Shown one piece after another: positions 1-8,617 of a DNA stretch of 50,797 nucleotides (position 1 is its first letter; each line of letters opens with the position of its first letter). Position numbers and translations under genes: made by a program. The stretch spans positions 1-50,797 of the forward strand of contig JANYDM010000026.1 in assembly GCA_025363575.1 (NCBI GenBank). Direction: 5' to 3'. The notes beneath the pieces are model-generated. The model was not told the origin of the DNA. It ran no database searches and saw only the letters and a program-made list of their open reading frames with translations. The DNA comes from Betaproteobacteria bacterium. GTDB lineage: Bacteria > Pseudomonadota > Gammaproteobacteria > Burkholderiales > SG8-41.

Positions 1-1
1 C

Positions 2-343
2 GTCCGTAAGCTGAGGAGGCGGGACGGATTGTCGGTCGCTGAATTGGCCCGACGTGCCGACGTCTCTGAAGAAGAATTACGGCAAGTTGAGCATGATCCG
101 CACTACACGGCCCGGCCCCATCTGATTCATCAACTATCCAATTACTTCTCGGTTCCGTTGGTGGCGCTGTCTCAAATGGCCGGCACGACGGACCAATTTG
201 ACCGCGTTCTTTATAACGAGACTGTCAGGTACGCCGCGTACTCTGATGATCTTGGGACGATGAGCAACGAGGAACGGCTCGCACTTGACGCCTTTGTTGG
301 GACTCTTGTTGATCGAGCAAAGGCTAGTGTGTGGAACAAGTAA
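2..343 (+). CDS. XRE-type helix-turn-helix regulator, 5' truncated by the window
   Basis: The frame is open from base 2, reading VRKLRRRDGLSVAELARRA, so the TTG at 29 is internal and the true start lies before the window. Residues VAELARRADVSEEELRQVEHD form a classic HTH_3 fold (helix, turn, recognition helix). The rest is a short helical tail with no other domain. It overlaps the next gene by 13 nt, so the two are translated together. Regulator plus ImmA/IrrE protease pairs of this kind usually keep mobile-element genes repressed until the protease cuts the repressor; that role is inferred from the pairing. The fold is clear but the target promoter is not visible. Confidence 0.8.
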   Translation, partial: VRKLRRRDGLSVAELARRADVSEEELRQVEHDPHYTARPHLIHQLSNYFSVPLVALSQMAGTTDQFDRVLYNETVRYAAYSDDLGTMSNEERLALDAFVGTLVDRAKASVWNK

Positions 344-1269
344 TTGTTGGCGAGATTGAGAAACGGAAAATACGGGCGCAAGTCGATCGAATTCTGCGGG
401 ATCTCGGCCGTCCTGAGCCGCCGCTGAATTTGGCCGACGTGCGTGCATTACTGTCCCTAGATCTTCAGTATTACAGCAGCACGGACCAGGGCCTCATCGC
501 AGAGCTAACTCATCGTTTCACCTTAATTGCCAAGAAACAGCTACCGGATCTGGGTAATCACCTTATTGCCGCGCTTGCCAAATCCCGCCTCTGCGCCTTT
601 TGGGTCCCTGAGAGCTCGCGAATACTGATCGATTCGGACGTGCCAACGCCCAAGCACCGTTGGATCGAAGCTCACGAAATCACGCACAGCGTAACCGACT
701 GGCACAAAAGCTTCTTGCTCGGCGACAACCCCCAGACTTTAGATCCGGCATGTCGGCCCGTAATTGAAGCCGAGGCGAATTATGGCGCGGGCCGCCTTCT
801 ATTTCTGCAGGATCAATTTTCGCTTGAAGCCCGTGCCCTGCCGCTGTCGTTCACATCAATCATAGAACTTTCGAGGCGATACACGAATTCAATCGTGTCC
901 ACGTTCTGGCGCACAGTCGAGGAGCGCGATCCCGCACAGGCTGTGTTTGGCATCATCAGCATTCATCCCCGCCATCCGAATGTTGGTGAACATGATGGCC
1001 CGAATCCGTGGCGTTATTTCATTCGATCGCCTGCCTTTGTCACCCAATTTGCGTCTGTTTCCGCGAATGATGTGTTTGCAGTCGTAACGCGACAGGCAAC
1101 TTACCGGCGAGTCGGACCTGTCTTTTCCGCCGACCACGTATTGACTGACGCGATTGGCGACGATTGGGAATTTCGTATCTTGAGCCATTCGACCGGGCAT
1201 GCTTTGCTGACGCTGGGTTATCCGGTTCAGCGACGCTCCATTGTCGTAGCGGCGGCCGCGACCCGCTAG
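331..1269 (+). CDS. ImmA/IrrE family zinc metallo-endopeptidase
   Basis: 312 residues starting with GTG inside the end of the XRE gene. The zinc-protease signature HEITH is at residues 115-119, and a downstream acidic stretch EAEANYGAGRLLF near 146-158 supplies the third metal ligand, as in the ImmA/IrrE family (PF06114). The C-terminal third has no motif I recognise. Family members cleave a cognate XRE repressor to switch on mobile-element or stress genes, and the overlapping XRE gene is the obvious partner. The protein is longer than minimal ImmA (about 130-180 aa), so the C-terminal part may sense a signal; this is inference. Confidence 0.85.
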   Translation: MEQVIVGEIEKRKIRAQVDRILRDLGRPEPPLNLADVRALLSLDLQYYSSTDQGLIAELTHRFTLIAKKQLPDLGNHLIAALAKSRLCAFWVPESSRILIDSDVPTPKHRWIEAHEITHSVTDWHKSFLLGDNPQTLDPACRPVIEAEANYGAGRLLFLQDQFSLEARALPLSFTSIIELSRRYTNSIVSTFWRTVEERDPAQAVFGIISIHPRHPNVGEHDGPNPWRYFIRSPAFVTQFASVSANDVFAVVTRQATYRRVGPVFSADHVLTDAIGDDWEFRILSHSTGHALLTLGYPVQRRSIVVAAAATR

Positions 1270-1494
1270 CATCAACGCGAGGTGGTGATGAAATGGCTAC
1301 AAGCGCTCAGCGCCGGAGTTCGCCGAGCTGCTCGCTTGGCAAAGCCAAAGCGTGCTCAGACAAGGATACGCACAGACTCATTTTATCGGCGTCGCAGGCT
1401 GGACATTCAGCGGTGCGCCGACAGCACAAGCCTGCCACCTCCGATGCAGTGGGCTGCGTGCCACCCATCGACCATTGAGCGATATAAGGCAACA

Positions 1495-1647
1495 ATGACT
1501 TGCCCGAACGGACACGCGTTGACACTTCGGGAGCACTCCATAGAATCGGACGGAACCGTATCGCCGAGCGTCGTATGTCCAAAAAAGGACTGTCATTTCC
1601 ATGCATACGTCCGCTTGTCCAACTGGACCTTTGGGCGAATCACCTAA
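1495..1647 (+). CDS. small Cys/His-rich protein, possible zinc-binding
   Basis: 50 residues. ATG at 1495 follows TAAGG with five bases between, a usable ribosome site. The frame is open back to GTG/ATG codons at 1282-1288, but that upstream part is low in quality (Arg-rich, no motif), so I chose the inner start. C3, H7, C28, C33 and H34/H36 could bind one zinc. The stretch TVSPSVVCP followed by a Cys-His pair and YVRLSNW vaguely resembles the C-terminal part of DUF6527-type small proteins found on mobile elements; I am not certain of that family. It lies downstream of the ImmA/IrrE gene, in accessory DNA. Confidence 0.4.
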   Translation: MTCPNGHALTLREHSIESDGTVSPSVVCPKKDCHFHAYVRLSNWTFGRIT

Positions 1648-2011
1648 AGAGAGGGATGGAGCCGATGAAGCCGATCGCAGCCTGTCACCATAACGCTGCC
1701 GAAGAATGTAGAAGCCCAGATTGTGAATCACTTCGAGGAACGCAGCACGAAGTAGCATTCCCGGCAACTATCACTGTTGTCAGCACTGCTGACATGCGCC
1801 ATCGGGTTGCGCGTTTGCAGTGCTAACAAGCTTTCACCCGGTTCCGTTGTCTCCAATGGGGACAATTTTCTCGGTCAGCCGCAACTTGCGCCAAACGCGT
1901 AACGTTAGATGATGCATACGGGAATCTTCATCCGCATGGTCTGGCGGACCAAGCCATGACGCGCCCCGCGCCAACAGTCCCCGCATTTCTGCGCCAATCG
2001 TCTGCGCCAAC

Positions 2012-2053
2012 GCGCATCGTTACTACCGGTGCGTACCGGTAGTGACGATGCGC
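2012..2053. repeat. 19-bp inverted repeat with GCGT loop
   Basis: Arms 2012-2030 and 2035-2053 pair over 19 positions with one G-T wobble (GTTAC on the left arm against GTGAC on the right), around a 4-base GCGT centre. There is no T-run afterwards, so it is not an intrinsic terminator. It could be an operator, a cruciform-forming site such as an origin or transfer site, or a palindromic repeat unit. No gene starts near it. Confidence 0.75.
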
Positions 2054-2465
2054 TGGGACCCGCGCCAATGCTGGTTCCTGGCGCAGTTTTTTCCGGTACA
2101 GAGCCCCTAAAAGCTCCGTGACGGGCTCTCAACTGGCGCATTCAACCTCTGCGGATGACTGGCGCGATGGCGGCATGTAGCCGATCCACCGCAGTCCAAT
2201 CAGCTGCCATTGAATGTCGATTCCCACGCTGGCGCAATGATATTGGACGCACGTTCAACGGCGGCGGTTTCCGGTTACGCGACGCTTCTCTCAATATTTT
2301 GTGCCGCGGCCAATCCATCGACCGAGAAAGACTGCAGATTGACTGCGATCGTACTGCATGCCGGCTCCGGAAGAACTGCAGAGCAACTGCAACCGGAGTT
2401 TTAGCATCCGGCCAATGAAGTATTTTGCGACTAGCAATCAATGGACTTTAAAAGAAATTTTCGCC

Positions 2466-2487
2466 GTGTGTATGAAATCATATACAC
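2466..2487. repeat. short inverted repeat, operator-like
   Basis: GTGTGTATGA and TCATATACAC flank AA; nine of ten positions pair, with the tenth a wobble. Size and symmetry suit a dimeric repressor site, but no gene clearly starts downstream. Confidence 0.4.
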
Positions 2488-2952
2488 CACATGCATATTT
2501 TGCGGAACTCATTTCGATGGGCTGCGGTCACAGCCTCAGTCGCATGACAACGTGATAATCCATTGTCGTCCGATACGGTCTTTGCAGTAGTCGAACAGGA
2601 TTTTACGGTGGCCCCGACAGCCCGCTTGATGCGCGTAATCGCATCCCCCGCTCGGGTAGAGCGCCTTTAAACCGATTGAATCGCCTGAGAACCGGTGGCC
2701 GCAAGGCTTGGCGATACTCGTAAGTTAATTAGTCGTCCGCAAGTCGGCGCCGTACACAGCGCATGATTCACGCGCTCGCAGCATGCCTACCGTTCGTGGT
2801 AGCGGTTGCACCCTTCCTTCTAGGGAGGTTTGTACGTTTCGGTCCGACTGTGCATGTCCGTAAGTTCCGGACGACTCCATGTTGCATTCCTGGGCCCAAC
2901 AGGGCTGACGTGCGTTCGCTTCACGTGAAACGCGCGTTAGGCACGGTCGCTG

Positions 2953-3021
2953 GACAGCTAGCGCTGTCTGGCGACGAAGCCCAGGTTGGCAACTCATGGA
3001 TGGCCAGAATACCGGCCATCC
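2953..3021. repeat. pair of adjacent perfect hairpins
   Basis: GACAGC-TAGC-GCTGTC at 2953-2968 is followed by GGATGGCC (2998-3005) and GGCCATCC (3014-3021) around an 8-base loop. Both are perfect. Neither is followed by a T-run. They sit about 480 bp upstream of the recombinase gene, where an attachment or processing site would be plausible but unproven. Confidence 0.55.
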
Positions 3022-3495
3022 TCTCTTGCACCGCGAGTGGCGCAATGCCGCTCGCCGAATGATCCTCGTTACGGATGAGCACCGGCGTCAGTACGACGCC
3101 CTTTAGGCCTGGGTCAATGGCCTTCGATGGTCACGGTGCCGAGAGGTGCCGACATCGATGCCGCATGAAAGCGCCGTGCAGCGCTGGCAAGCAACAAAAC
3201 AACTGCACGAAACGGGAGTGGTGTCCCGGGTCCCTCGTAGTGCTCGTCCTGCTTAGGCTGGCGAGACGGACAGTAACACTAACCTGACTGGCAGTACACA
3301 CCGGTAGCAGAAATGAAGTTTGGAACAAGGCAGCGAGGCCCGATGAGCGTTCAAAAAGTGCAAAAGCAGGCAGATCCGGTCCAACCCCCCTCATTTTTGG
3401 CAGGGTTAGGCGAGGCGCCGGCATTGGCAAATCCGCAAAATCGGTGTTGCAACAACGCACATCAGGCGATGTGAAATCTGGAGATTGGAGGAAAC

Positions 3496-4362
3496 ATGAG
3501 AGATCTGAACTACGAACTAAAGAAACTCTGCCTGCGCAACAGCGACGGCAGTTACGCAACCCAGTATGCGCGCGAACGCATTCTGACGCAGGTCGCGAAC
3601 CAGTTGCACGAGATGGGGTTCCGGGACATGCGGGCGTCGAGCCTGAAGCCCAAGCACATCGAGGCACTGGTTGAGCGCTGGAAGGCTGAGGCACTTGCTA
3701 TCGGGACGATCAAGAATCGGATGACGGAATTACGCTGGTGGGCGGAGAAGATCGCCAAGCAAGGCGTCATTGCCAGGGACAACGACCAATATGGGATTGC
3801 CAGGCGGCAATGCGTAACCAATGTCAGCCAGGCACGCACGCTGACCGCTGAGGATCTGGCAAAGGTCACCGACCCTTACACCGAGCTATCGCTCAAGCTG
3901 CAGGTCGCATTCGGGCTGCGCCGCGAAGAGTCGATCAAGATCCGGCCGCAGTGGGCAGATCGAGGCGACCGCCTGTTTCTCATGGACAGCTGGACCAAGG
4001 GTGGGCGCGAGCGCGAAATACCAATTACCACGCCAGAACAACGCGCGCTGCTCGACTCCGCAAAAGCGTTTGCAGGAAGCGGCAGCCTGATCCCCAAAAA
4101 GCTGACTTACGTGGAGCAGCTTAACCGGTTCAAGACCCAGTGCGCGCAGGCCGGGATTCGCCATGTGCACGGCCATCGACATTACTACGCACAGGTGCGC
4201 TACGCGCAGCTAACCGGATGGACCTGTCCAGCCAAGGGCGGACCGACCTCTAGGCAGCTTACACCCGAACAAAAGAGCATAGACCGTGAAGCCCGCATGA
4301 CGATCACCCGGGAGCTGGGCCATGGTCGTACGCAGGTCACAGCGATTTATCTTGGGCGGTGA
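3496..4362 (+). CDS. tyrosine recombinase (phage-type integrase)
   Basis: 288 residues; ATG at 3496 follows GGAGG at 3487-3491. The N-terminal half (about 1-110) is a helical SAM-like core-binding domain. The catalytic set is visible in order: R142 in FGLRREES, K168 in the SWTKGG turn, H225-x-x-R228 in HGHRHYYA, H276 in GHGR and the nucleophile Y285 in AIYLGR, four residues from the end. The layout matches the Integrase_1 / Phage_int_SAM_2 type found on integrative elements. It probably integrates or excises the island in region 1. It is first in a same-strand block with TraK-like, TraL-like and AlpA-like genes. All catalytic residues are intact. Confidence 0.92.
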   Translation: MRDLNYELKKLCLRNSDGSYATQYARERILTQVANQLHEMGFRDMRASSLKPKHIEALVERWKAEALAIGTIKNRMTELRWWAEKIAKQGVIARDNDQYGIARRQCVTNVSQARTLTAEDLAKVTDPYTELSLKLQVAFGLRREESIKIRPQWADRGDRLFLMDSWTKGGREREIPITTPEQRALLDSAKAFAGSGSLIPKKLTYVEQLNRFKTQCAQAGIRHVHGHRHYYAQVRYAQLTGWTCPAKGGPTSRQLTPEQKSIDREARMTITRELGHGRTQVTAIYLGR

Positions 4363-4396
4363 TTTTGGTTATCCGTGATATTGCGAGACTTGAACC

Positions 4397-4762
4397 ATGA
4401 CACTTGAAGAGCAACTGCGGCAGCTAACAACCGGCCGGAAGGCCAAACGGCTGAATAGCCTGTGGCCGACGATCGAAGAGAAGTTGGCCGAGGGGGTCTC
4501 CCATGCAGAGATTTTGCGTTTGTTAAACGAAAGCGGCCTTGAGCTCTCCGAACGGACCTACAAGAGCTACCTCTACCGATTCCGAAAGCGACGCCGAACC
4601 GCGGGGCGACAGTCAGCCCGGATTTGTTTGGCAGAAAACACGGCACTTCAATCCGGCAGCGCGTCGCAGGCAGCAACATCGCCTGCTTCAGCCGAGATTG
4701 GGGCACACAAGCGGCCGCCGACGTTTGACTATAACCCGCGCGGCATTCCAGAACTTTTGTAG
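4397..4762 (+). CDS. TraK/StbC-like DNA-transfer accessory protein
   Basis: 121 residues. Residues about 19-68 (LWPTIEEKLAEGVSHAEILRLL onward to YKSYLYRFRKRRR) form the helical pattern seen in IncP TraK and related plasmid proteins that bind the transfer origin: an alpha-helical DNA-binding core followed by a basic tail. The middle (70-105) is low-complexity and the end FDYNPRGIPELL is a short conserved-looking tail. Size (121 aa against about 134 for RP4 TraK) and the position just before a TraL-like gene support the call. No relaxase or TraJ gene lies nearby, so it may serve partition, stability or mobilization in trans. The assignment rests on pattern and synteny, not strong identity. Confidence 0.6.
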   Translation: MTLEEQLRQLTTGRKAKRLNSLWPTIEEKLAEGVSHAEILRLLNESGLELSERTYKSYLYRFRKRRRTAGRQSARICLAENTALQSGSASQAATSPASAEIGAHKRPPTFDYNPRGIPELL

Positions 4763-4777
4763 AGAGGTATTTATATT

Positions 4778-5506
4778 ATGCAAAACACTGTTCATTTCGT
4801 CCTGCAAGCCAAAGGCGGCATCGGCAAGTCCTTTGTCAGCACGCTGCTCGCCCAGCACATCATCAACGAGACCGGCACAGTCCGCTGCTTCGATACCGAC
4901 CAGGAAAATACCACGTTCCAGCATTACGCAGCGTTGTCGGTGCAGCATGTCGTCGTGACTGGCCAGTCGCGGTTAATCGATCCCAAGAAGTTTGACTCCC
5001 TGATGGAGACGCTGCTGACCGAAGCGGGCAATTTCGTCATCGATACCGGCGCCAATACGTTCTCCAATCTGCTTGCCTATATGGTCGAGAACGAGGTCTT
5101 CGCGTTGCTGCGGCAGGCCCGCAAAACCGTCTACGTGCACACCATCGTCGGTGGTGGGGACACCCTTGCAGACACTGCCAATGGCTTTTACGCAATTGCG
5201 CAGAATGTCCACGGAACGCGAATTGTGCTCTGGTTCAACGAGCACTTTGGCGACATCAAAACGGCGGAAGGCAAGCCGTTCACGGCAACCCAGGCGTACC
5301 AGCAGAGTGCTGGCAGGCTCACCGGCACCCTGACGCTTTACCGGCGTAACCCGGCAACGTTCGGTGAGGACATCCGCAAGCTCAATACCAAGCGCCATAC
5401 GATTGCGCAGGCGTTGGCCTCGCCCGAGTACACGCTGATGGAAAAGCAGCGCATCAAAACTTTCAGTCGGGACGTATTCGATCAGCTGAGGGTGCTCAGA
5501 TGGTGA
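4778..5506 (+). CDS. TraL/StbB-like ParA-family P-loop ATPase
   Basis: 242 residues, almost exactly the length of IncP TraL (241). The deviant Walker A motif KGGIGKS is at residues 12-18. A Walker A' region follows in CFDTDQENTTF, then VIDTGANTF as the Walker B-like strand, and a C-terminal half with a VLWFNEHFG segment like the VVWLNPYWG of TraL. This is the branch of ParA/MinD ATPases used in conjugation and plasmid stability (TraL, StbB). It lies 15 nt after the TraK-like gene and before the AlpA-like gene. The likely role is positioning or transfer of the element; inferred from family and neighbours. Confidence 0.8.
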   Translation: MQNTVHFVLQAKGGIGKSFVSTLLAQHIINETGTVRCFDTDQENTTFQHYAALSVQHVVVTGQSRLIDPKKFDSLMETLLTEAGNFVIDTGANTFSNLLAYMVENEVFALLRQARKTVYVHTIVGGGDTLADTANGFYAIAQNVHGTRIVLWFNEHFGDIKTAEGKPFTATQAYQQSAGRLTGTLTLYRRNPATFGEDIRKLNTKRHTIAQALASPEYTLMEKQRIKTFSRDVFDQLRVLRW

Positions 5507-5566
5507 ATTGCATGCGCCAACTGTCCGCTTAACCCCGCAATCCAACCAGAACCAGAAGGTAATAAA

Positions 5567-5791
5567 ATGAGCGATTCGATCCAGCAACGGCTTTCAATTC
5601 TTCGTCGCAAGCAAGTGCAGGCCCGCACGGGGCTTGCTCGCAGCACGATCTACCTACACATCAAGAACGGCACATTTCCGCGTCCGGTGCCGCTGGGCCC
5701 TCGCGCGGTCGGGTGGCTTGAATCCGAGATAAGTGACTGGATCGCGGAGCGTGTGCGAATCGCCCGCGGGGATACGAATCCTACAAGCTGA
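5567..5791 (+). CDS. AlpA-family excisionase-like regulator
   Basis: 74 residues with a ribosome site AAGGT upstream of ATG 5567. The winged-helix pattern of AlpA/MerR-like excision regulators is clear: LRRKQVQARTGLARSTIYLH, then FPRPVPLGPRAVGWLESEI, then DWIAERVRIAR. AlpA-type proteins activate or direct the neighbouring integrase and control excision of the element. It is the last gene before the putative island edge, a common place for this family. Confidence 0.88.
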   Translation: MSDSIQQRLSILRRKQVQARTGLARSTIYLHIKNGTFPRPVPLGPRAVGWLESEISDWIAERVRIARGDTNPTS

Positions 5792-6111
5792 TCGATTGCA
5801 CACGTGTACCAAGTGCGGAACGCCAGTGCAATGAACTGTGTCGCCGACGAGTGGGTAGTTTTTGTTCTAAAATGGACAAAAATAGACGAACACTACGCAA
5901 TAGTTTAGGTTTGTTGGTATTTATGTTGGTATCGGGCATCGGAGAGCGGCATCGCTGCACAATGTATCAGCAGGTTACGCCGCAAATATGATTGAGGCTC
6001 CGGCACCAGGATTACACTCACTTTCACTTCACTCCACTGCAAGCCCGTGCGGGCGATGGTAAGCTTGCGGCATGCACATTAATTCGTGCACCTGAAAATC
6101 CAGAGACCTGA
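5792..6111. other. putative island edge, intergenic
   Basis: 320 bp without a gene. It is AT-richer than its surroundings up to about 5935, and contains the direct repeat GTTGGTAT at 5913-5920 and 5925-5932 (12-bp period). After that the base composition returns to that of the chromosome. No tRNA gene is visible here. The right boundary of the island probably falls in this stretch. Confidence 0.4.
5913..5932. repeat. tandem GTTGGTAT repeat, attachment-site candidate
   Basis: Two exact copies of GTTGGTAT are spaced by four bases just beyond the recombinase/AlpA block. Paired short direct repeats like this are typical arm or core sites of tyrosine recombinases. The matching second end of the island is not in the window. 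Confidence 0.35.
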
Positions 6112-6567
6112 ATGATTGTTTTCAATCTGACCTGCGGAAATGACCACAGCTTCGAAGGCTGGTTTGCTTCGGCGGCCGAATTTGACCGCCAGCAGACCTC
6201 GACGCAGCTGAATTGCCCGATGTGCGGCAGCAATACCATCAGCAAAGGCCTGCATGCGCCTTACATCAATAGCGGCACCGCATCGCAGCCGGCGCGCGCG
6301 CAAGCGCTCCAGCCCGCGCCGACTACGGCTGACCAGTACATCAATATCGGCGCGGAGGTCACGAAGTTCATCGAGCATTTGATCGCCAACACTGAAGACG
6401 TCGGCAACGAATTCCCGGAAGAGGCGCGCAAAATCCATTATCAGGAAGCGCCGCAGCGGAAGATACGCGGCAACGCGTCGAACGATGAAGTCGAGGAGTT
6501 GCGCGAAGAGGGCATTGAAGTCGTCGCCGTGCCGGTTCCCCGTCATCTGCTGGATAAGCCGCATTAG
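6112..6567 (+). CDS. DUF1178 family protein
   Basis: 151 residues. It begins MIVFNLTCGNDHSFEGWF, the hallmark of DUF1178 (PF06676), followed by CPMCGSN near residue 35 that would complete a zinc ribbon with C8/H12. The middle is low-complexity and the C-terminal part (about 75-151) is the conserved helical region. The function of the family is unknown; it is common in alpha- and betaproteobacteria. It stands alone, with the next gene about 180 bp downstream. Confidence 0.93.
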   Translation: MIVFNLTCGNDHSFEGWFASAAEFDRQQTSTQLNCPMCGSNTISKGLHAPYINSGTASQPARAQALQPAPTTADQYINIGAEVTKFIEHLIANTEDVGNEFPEEARKIHYQEAPQRKIRGNASNDEVEELREEGIEVVAVPVPRHLLDKPH

Positions 6568-6748
6568 CGAAAGCAGCGGTTGTTGTTGCGCCTGCTTTGC
6601 AGAACCCGCCGCTCGCGGTCTCTCATGCGCGTTCGTTATCGGCATTACACTCGGTGCTTCTCTGCCCGCGAAAATACTGGATTTGATGTTAGATCAAGCC
6701 CGGCGCTCGCAGGCCCGATGAATTCATGGCCGTGGATTGATTGATGAT

Positions 6749-7378
6749 ATGTCGTTAAGTGCGGGAAGCAGAATATTTGCAGTGCTTGCGCATGTTGCGT
6801 GCGCAGGTTTAGTAGTTGCGACGCTGGCCGATGACGCCCAGGCGCAATTGCACGCCAAGCCCGTCACTGAATCGACGCCGGCTTACGTGCTGGAAGGCTA
6901 TCGCGTGCTGCCGCCGCCGGGCAAGAATTGGTTTGAAATGCAGCGCGACCGCCAGCAGGCGCTATTCGGCAAGAAGATCGATTCGCCCACGCACTCGTTC
7001 GTCGCCACCGCGACCTCGGGGCTCATCGACGAGAAATTCGAAACGCGCGAACAGTTCAGGGAGTATGTGAACAAGATGCGCACGGCCGAATTCGATGCAG
7101 CGCGATTCCGCGTCATCGAGTTCGACTCTTCGATTGATAGCACCGTCGAAGCGTGGTGCGTGCGTTACCGCTTTAAGCGCGCCGACAAGGATGCAGTGTT
7201 GTCACGCAATCGCACGCTGCTGCTCGAGGACTACGGCATTACCTGCCTGCACCCGCAGAAAAAAGAACTAGTGGTCGACGTCGGCTATTCGGAGCGCGGG
7301 CGCCCGGCTGAGCTTAGCGCCGAGTTGCGCAAGGAAGGCGAGGCCTTTATGCGCAGCATGGAATTCGCGAAGCCCTGA
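6749..7378 (+). CDS. secreted protein of unknown function
   Basis: 209 residues from ATG 6749; an in-frame TTG at 6737 is less likely. The N-terminus has a hydrophobic stretch (FAVLAHVACAGLVVATLA) ending in DDAQAQ, a normal signal peptide with AQA cleavage, so the product is periplasmic or surface-bound. The mature part is hydrophilic with two cysteines (in EAWCVRY and GITCLHPQ) that could form a disulfide. I do not recognise a domain. Its stop lies two bases before ilvA, so the two may be co-transcribed. Confidence 0.7.
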   Translation: MSLSAGSRIFAVLAHVACAGLVVATLADDAQAQLHAKPVTESTPAYVLEGYRVLPPPGKNWFEMQRDRQQALFGKKIDSPTHSFVATATSGLIDEKFETREQFREYVNKMRTAEFDAARFRVIEFDSSIDSTVEAWCVRYRFKRADKDAVLSRNRTLLLEDYGITCLHPQKKELVVDVGYSERGRPAELSAELRKEGEAFMRSMEFAKP

Positions 7379-7380
7379 AC

Positions 7381-8595
7381 ATGGCAGTCACGTTCGATGA
7401 CGTGCGCGCAGCGGCGGCTGCATTGCGGGGCGCTATCGAAGAGACGCCGTGCCTGCATTCGCGCACGCTGTCGGAACTGACCGGCGCCGGGGTCTATCTG
7501 AAGTTTGAAAATCTGCAATTTACCGCCGCGTTCAAAGAGCGCGGCGCGCTGAATAAGCTGCTCTCGATGACGGCTACCCAGCGCAGCGCCGGTGTGATCG
7601 CCGCATCCGCGGGCAATCACGCGCAAGGCGTCGCGTACCACGCGCAGCGGCTTGGCATCCCCGTCGCCATCGTCATGCCGCGCTTTACTCCGCACGTCAA
7701 GATCGAGCGCACGCGCGGCCACGGCGCCGAAGTGATTCTGCATGGTGACGATTTCGATGCCGCACGCGCGCACACCGAGCTAATTGCCGCGGAACGCGGT
7801 CGTATGATCGTGCATCCGTACGACGACGAGAAAATCATTGCCGGGCAGGGCACGCTCGCGCTCGAAATGCTGGCGGCGTGGCCTCACCTTGATACGCTGA
7901 TTGTGCCGGTCGGCGGCGGTGGCTTGATCGCAGGTGTGGCCATCGCCGCCAAGGCAATCAAGCCCGGGATCGAAATCGTCGGCGTGCAAACCGAGCGCTA
8001 CCCGTCCATGTATTGCATGCTGCGCGGGCAAGACCCTCAATTCGGCGTGAGCACGATAGCCGATGGCATTGCGGTCAGGAACCCGGGCAAACTTACATTG
8101 CCGGTCGTGCGCGACCTGGTAGATGATGTGGTGCTGGTTGGCGAGGGCATGCTCGAGCAGGCCATCGTCATGTTTCTTGAAATTGAAAAGACCGTGGTCG
8201 AAGGCGCCGGTGCAGCCGGGCTCGCCACGCTGCTGGCATATCCGCAACGCTTCCAAGGCAAGCGTGTCGGCCTGATTCTGTGCGGCGGCAATATCGACCC
8301 GCTGGTGCTGGCCGATATCATCGAGCGCGGCATGGTGCGCGCCGGACGGCTGACGCGCCTCAACGTTGAGCTCAGCGACCTGCCGGGTTCCCTCGCGCAG
8401 GTCACCGCTTGCATCGCCGCGACAAACGCGAACATCGAAGAAGTCCATCATCAGCGCACGTTCACGCATTTGCCGCTGCAAACGACCGCGGTAGAGTTCG
8501 TCCTGCGCACGCGCAACCAGGCGCATGCAAGGGAGATTGTTGCCACGCTCACCGGGGCGGGATTCATCGCGCGCCTGGACTCCGCTGCCGAATAA
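7381..8595 (+). CDS. ilvA: threonine ammonia-lyase (ACT-domain type)
   Basis: 404 residues. It deaminates threonine (and serine) to 2-oxobutyrate. The PLP lysine is K52 in TAAFKERGA. The substrate loop SAGNHAQG is near residue 78, and the phosphate-binding glycine loop PVGGGGLIAG is near 178. The C-terminal 80 residues (about 325-404, LNVELSDLPGSLAQVTACIA onward) are one ACT domain. With about 400 aa and a single ACT domain it belongs to the catabolic TdcB-like/short biosynthetic class rather than the 500-aa IlvA with two ACT-like domains. It faces a Bug gene tail to tail. Confidence 0.93.
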   Translation: MAVTFDDVRAAAAALRGAIEETPCLHSRTLSELTGAGVYLKFENLQFTAAFKERGALNKLLSMTATQRSAGVIAASAGNHAQGVAYHAQRLGIPVAIVMPRFTPHVKIERTRGHGAEVILHGDDFDAARAHTELIAAERGRMIVHPYDDEKIIAGQGTLALEMLAAWPHLDTLIVPVGGGGLIAGVAIAAKAIKPGIEIVGVQTERYPSMYCMLRGQDPQFGVSTIADGIAVRNPGKLTLPVVRDLVDDVVLVGEGMLEQAIVMFLEIEKTVVEGAGAAGLATLLAYPQRFQGKRVGLILCGGNIDPLVLADIIERGMVRAGRLTRLNVELSDLPGSLAQVTACIAATNANIEEVHHQRTFTHLPLQTTAVEFVLRTRNQAHAREIVATLTGAGFIARLDSAAE

Positions 8596-8617
8596 GGCGC
8601 GCGGTCTCGCGCTGCCG

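Larger units (their letters stand above)
1648..3486. other. gene-poor accessory stretch with hairpins
   Basis: About 1.8 kb with no convincing gene on either strand. The open frames here are short, Arg- or Ser-rich and without motifs or good ribosome sites. It contains several inverted repeats, listed separately, and scattered GCGCCA words on both strands between 1991 and 2165. This looks like decayed or regulatory island DNA rather than coding sequence. Confidence 0.5.

Noticed and set aside
2640..2700. tRNA-like D-arm sequence GCTCGGGTAGAGC
   Set aside because: No matching acceptor stem, anticodon arm or GGTTCGAATCC loop; not a tRNA.
2142..3062. Several 60-100-codon frames in the gene-poor stretch
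   Set aside because: No ribosome sites, no recognisable domains, overlapping on both strands.
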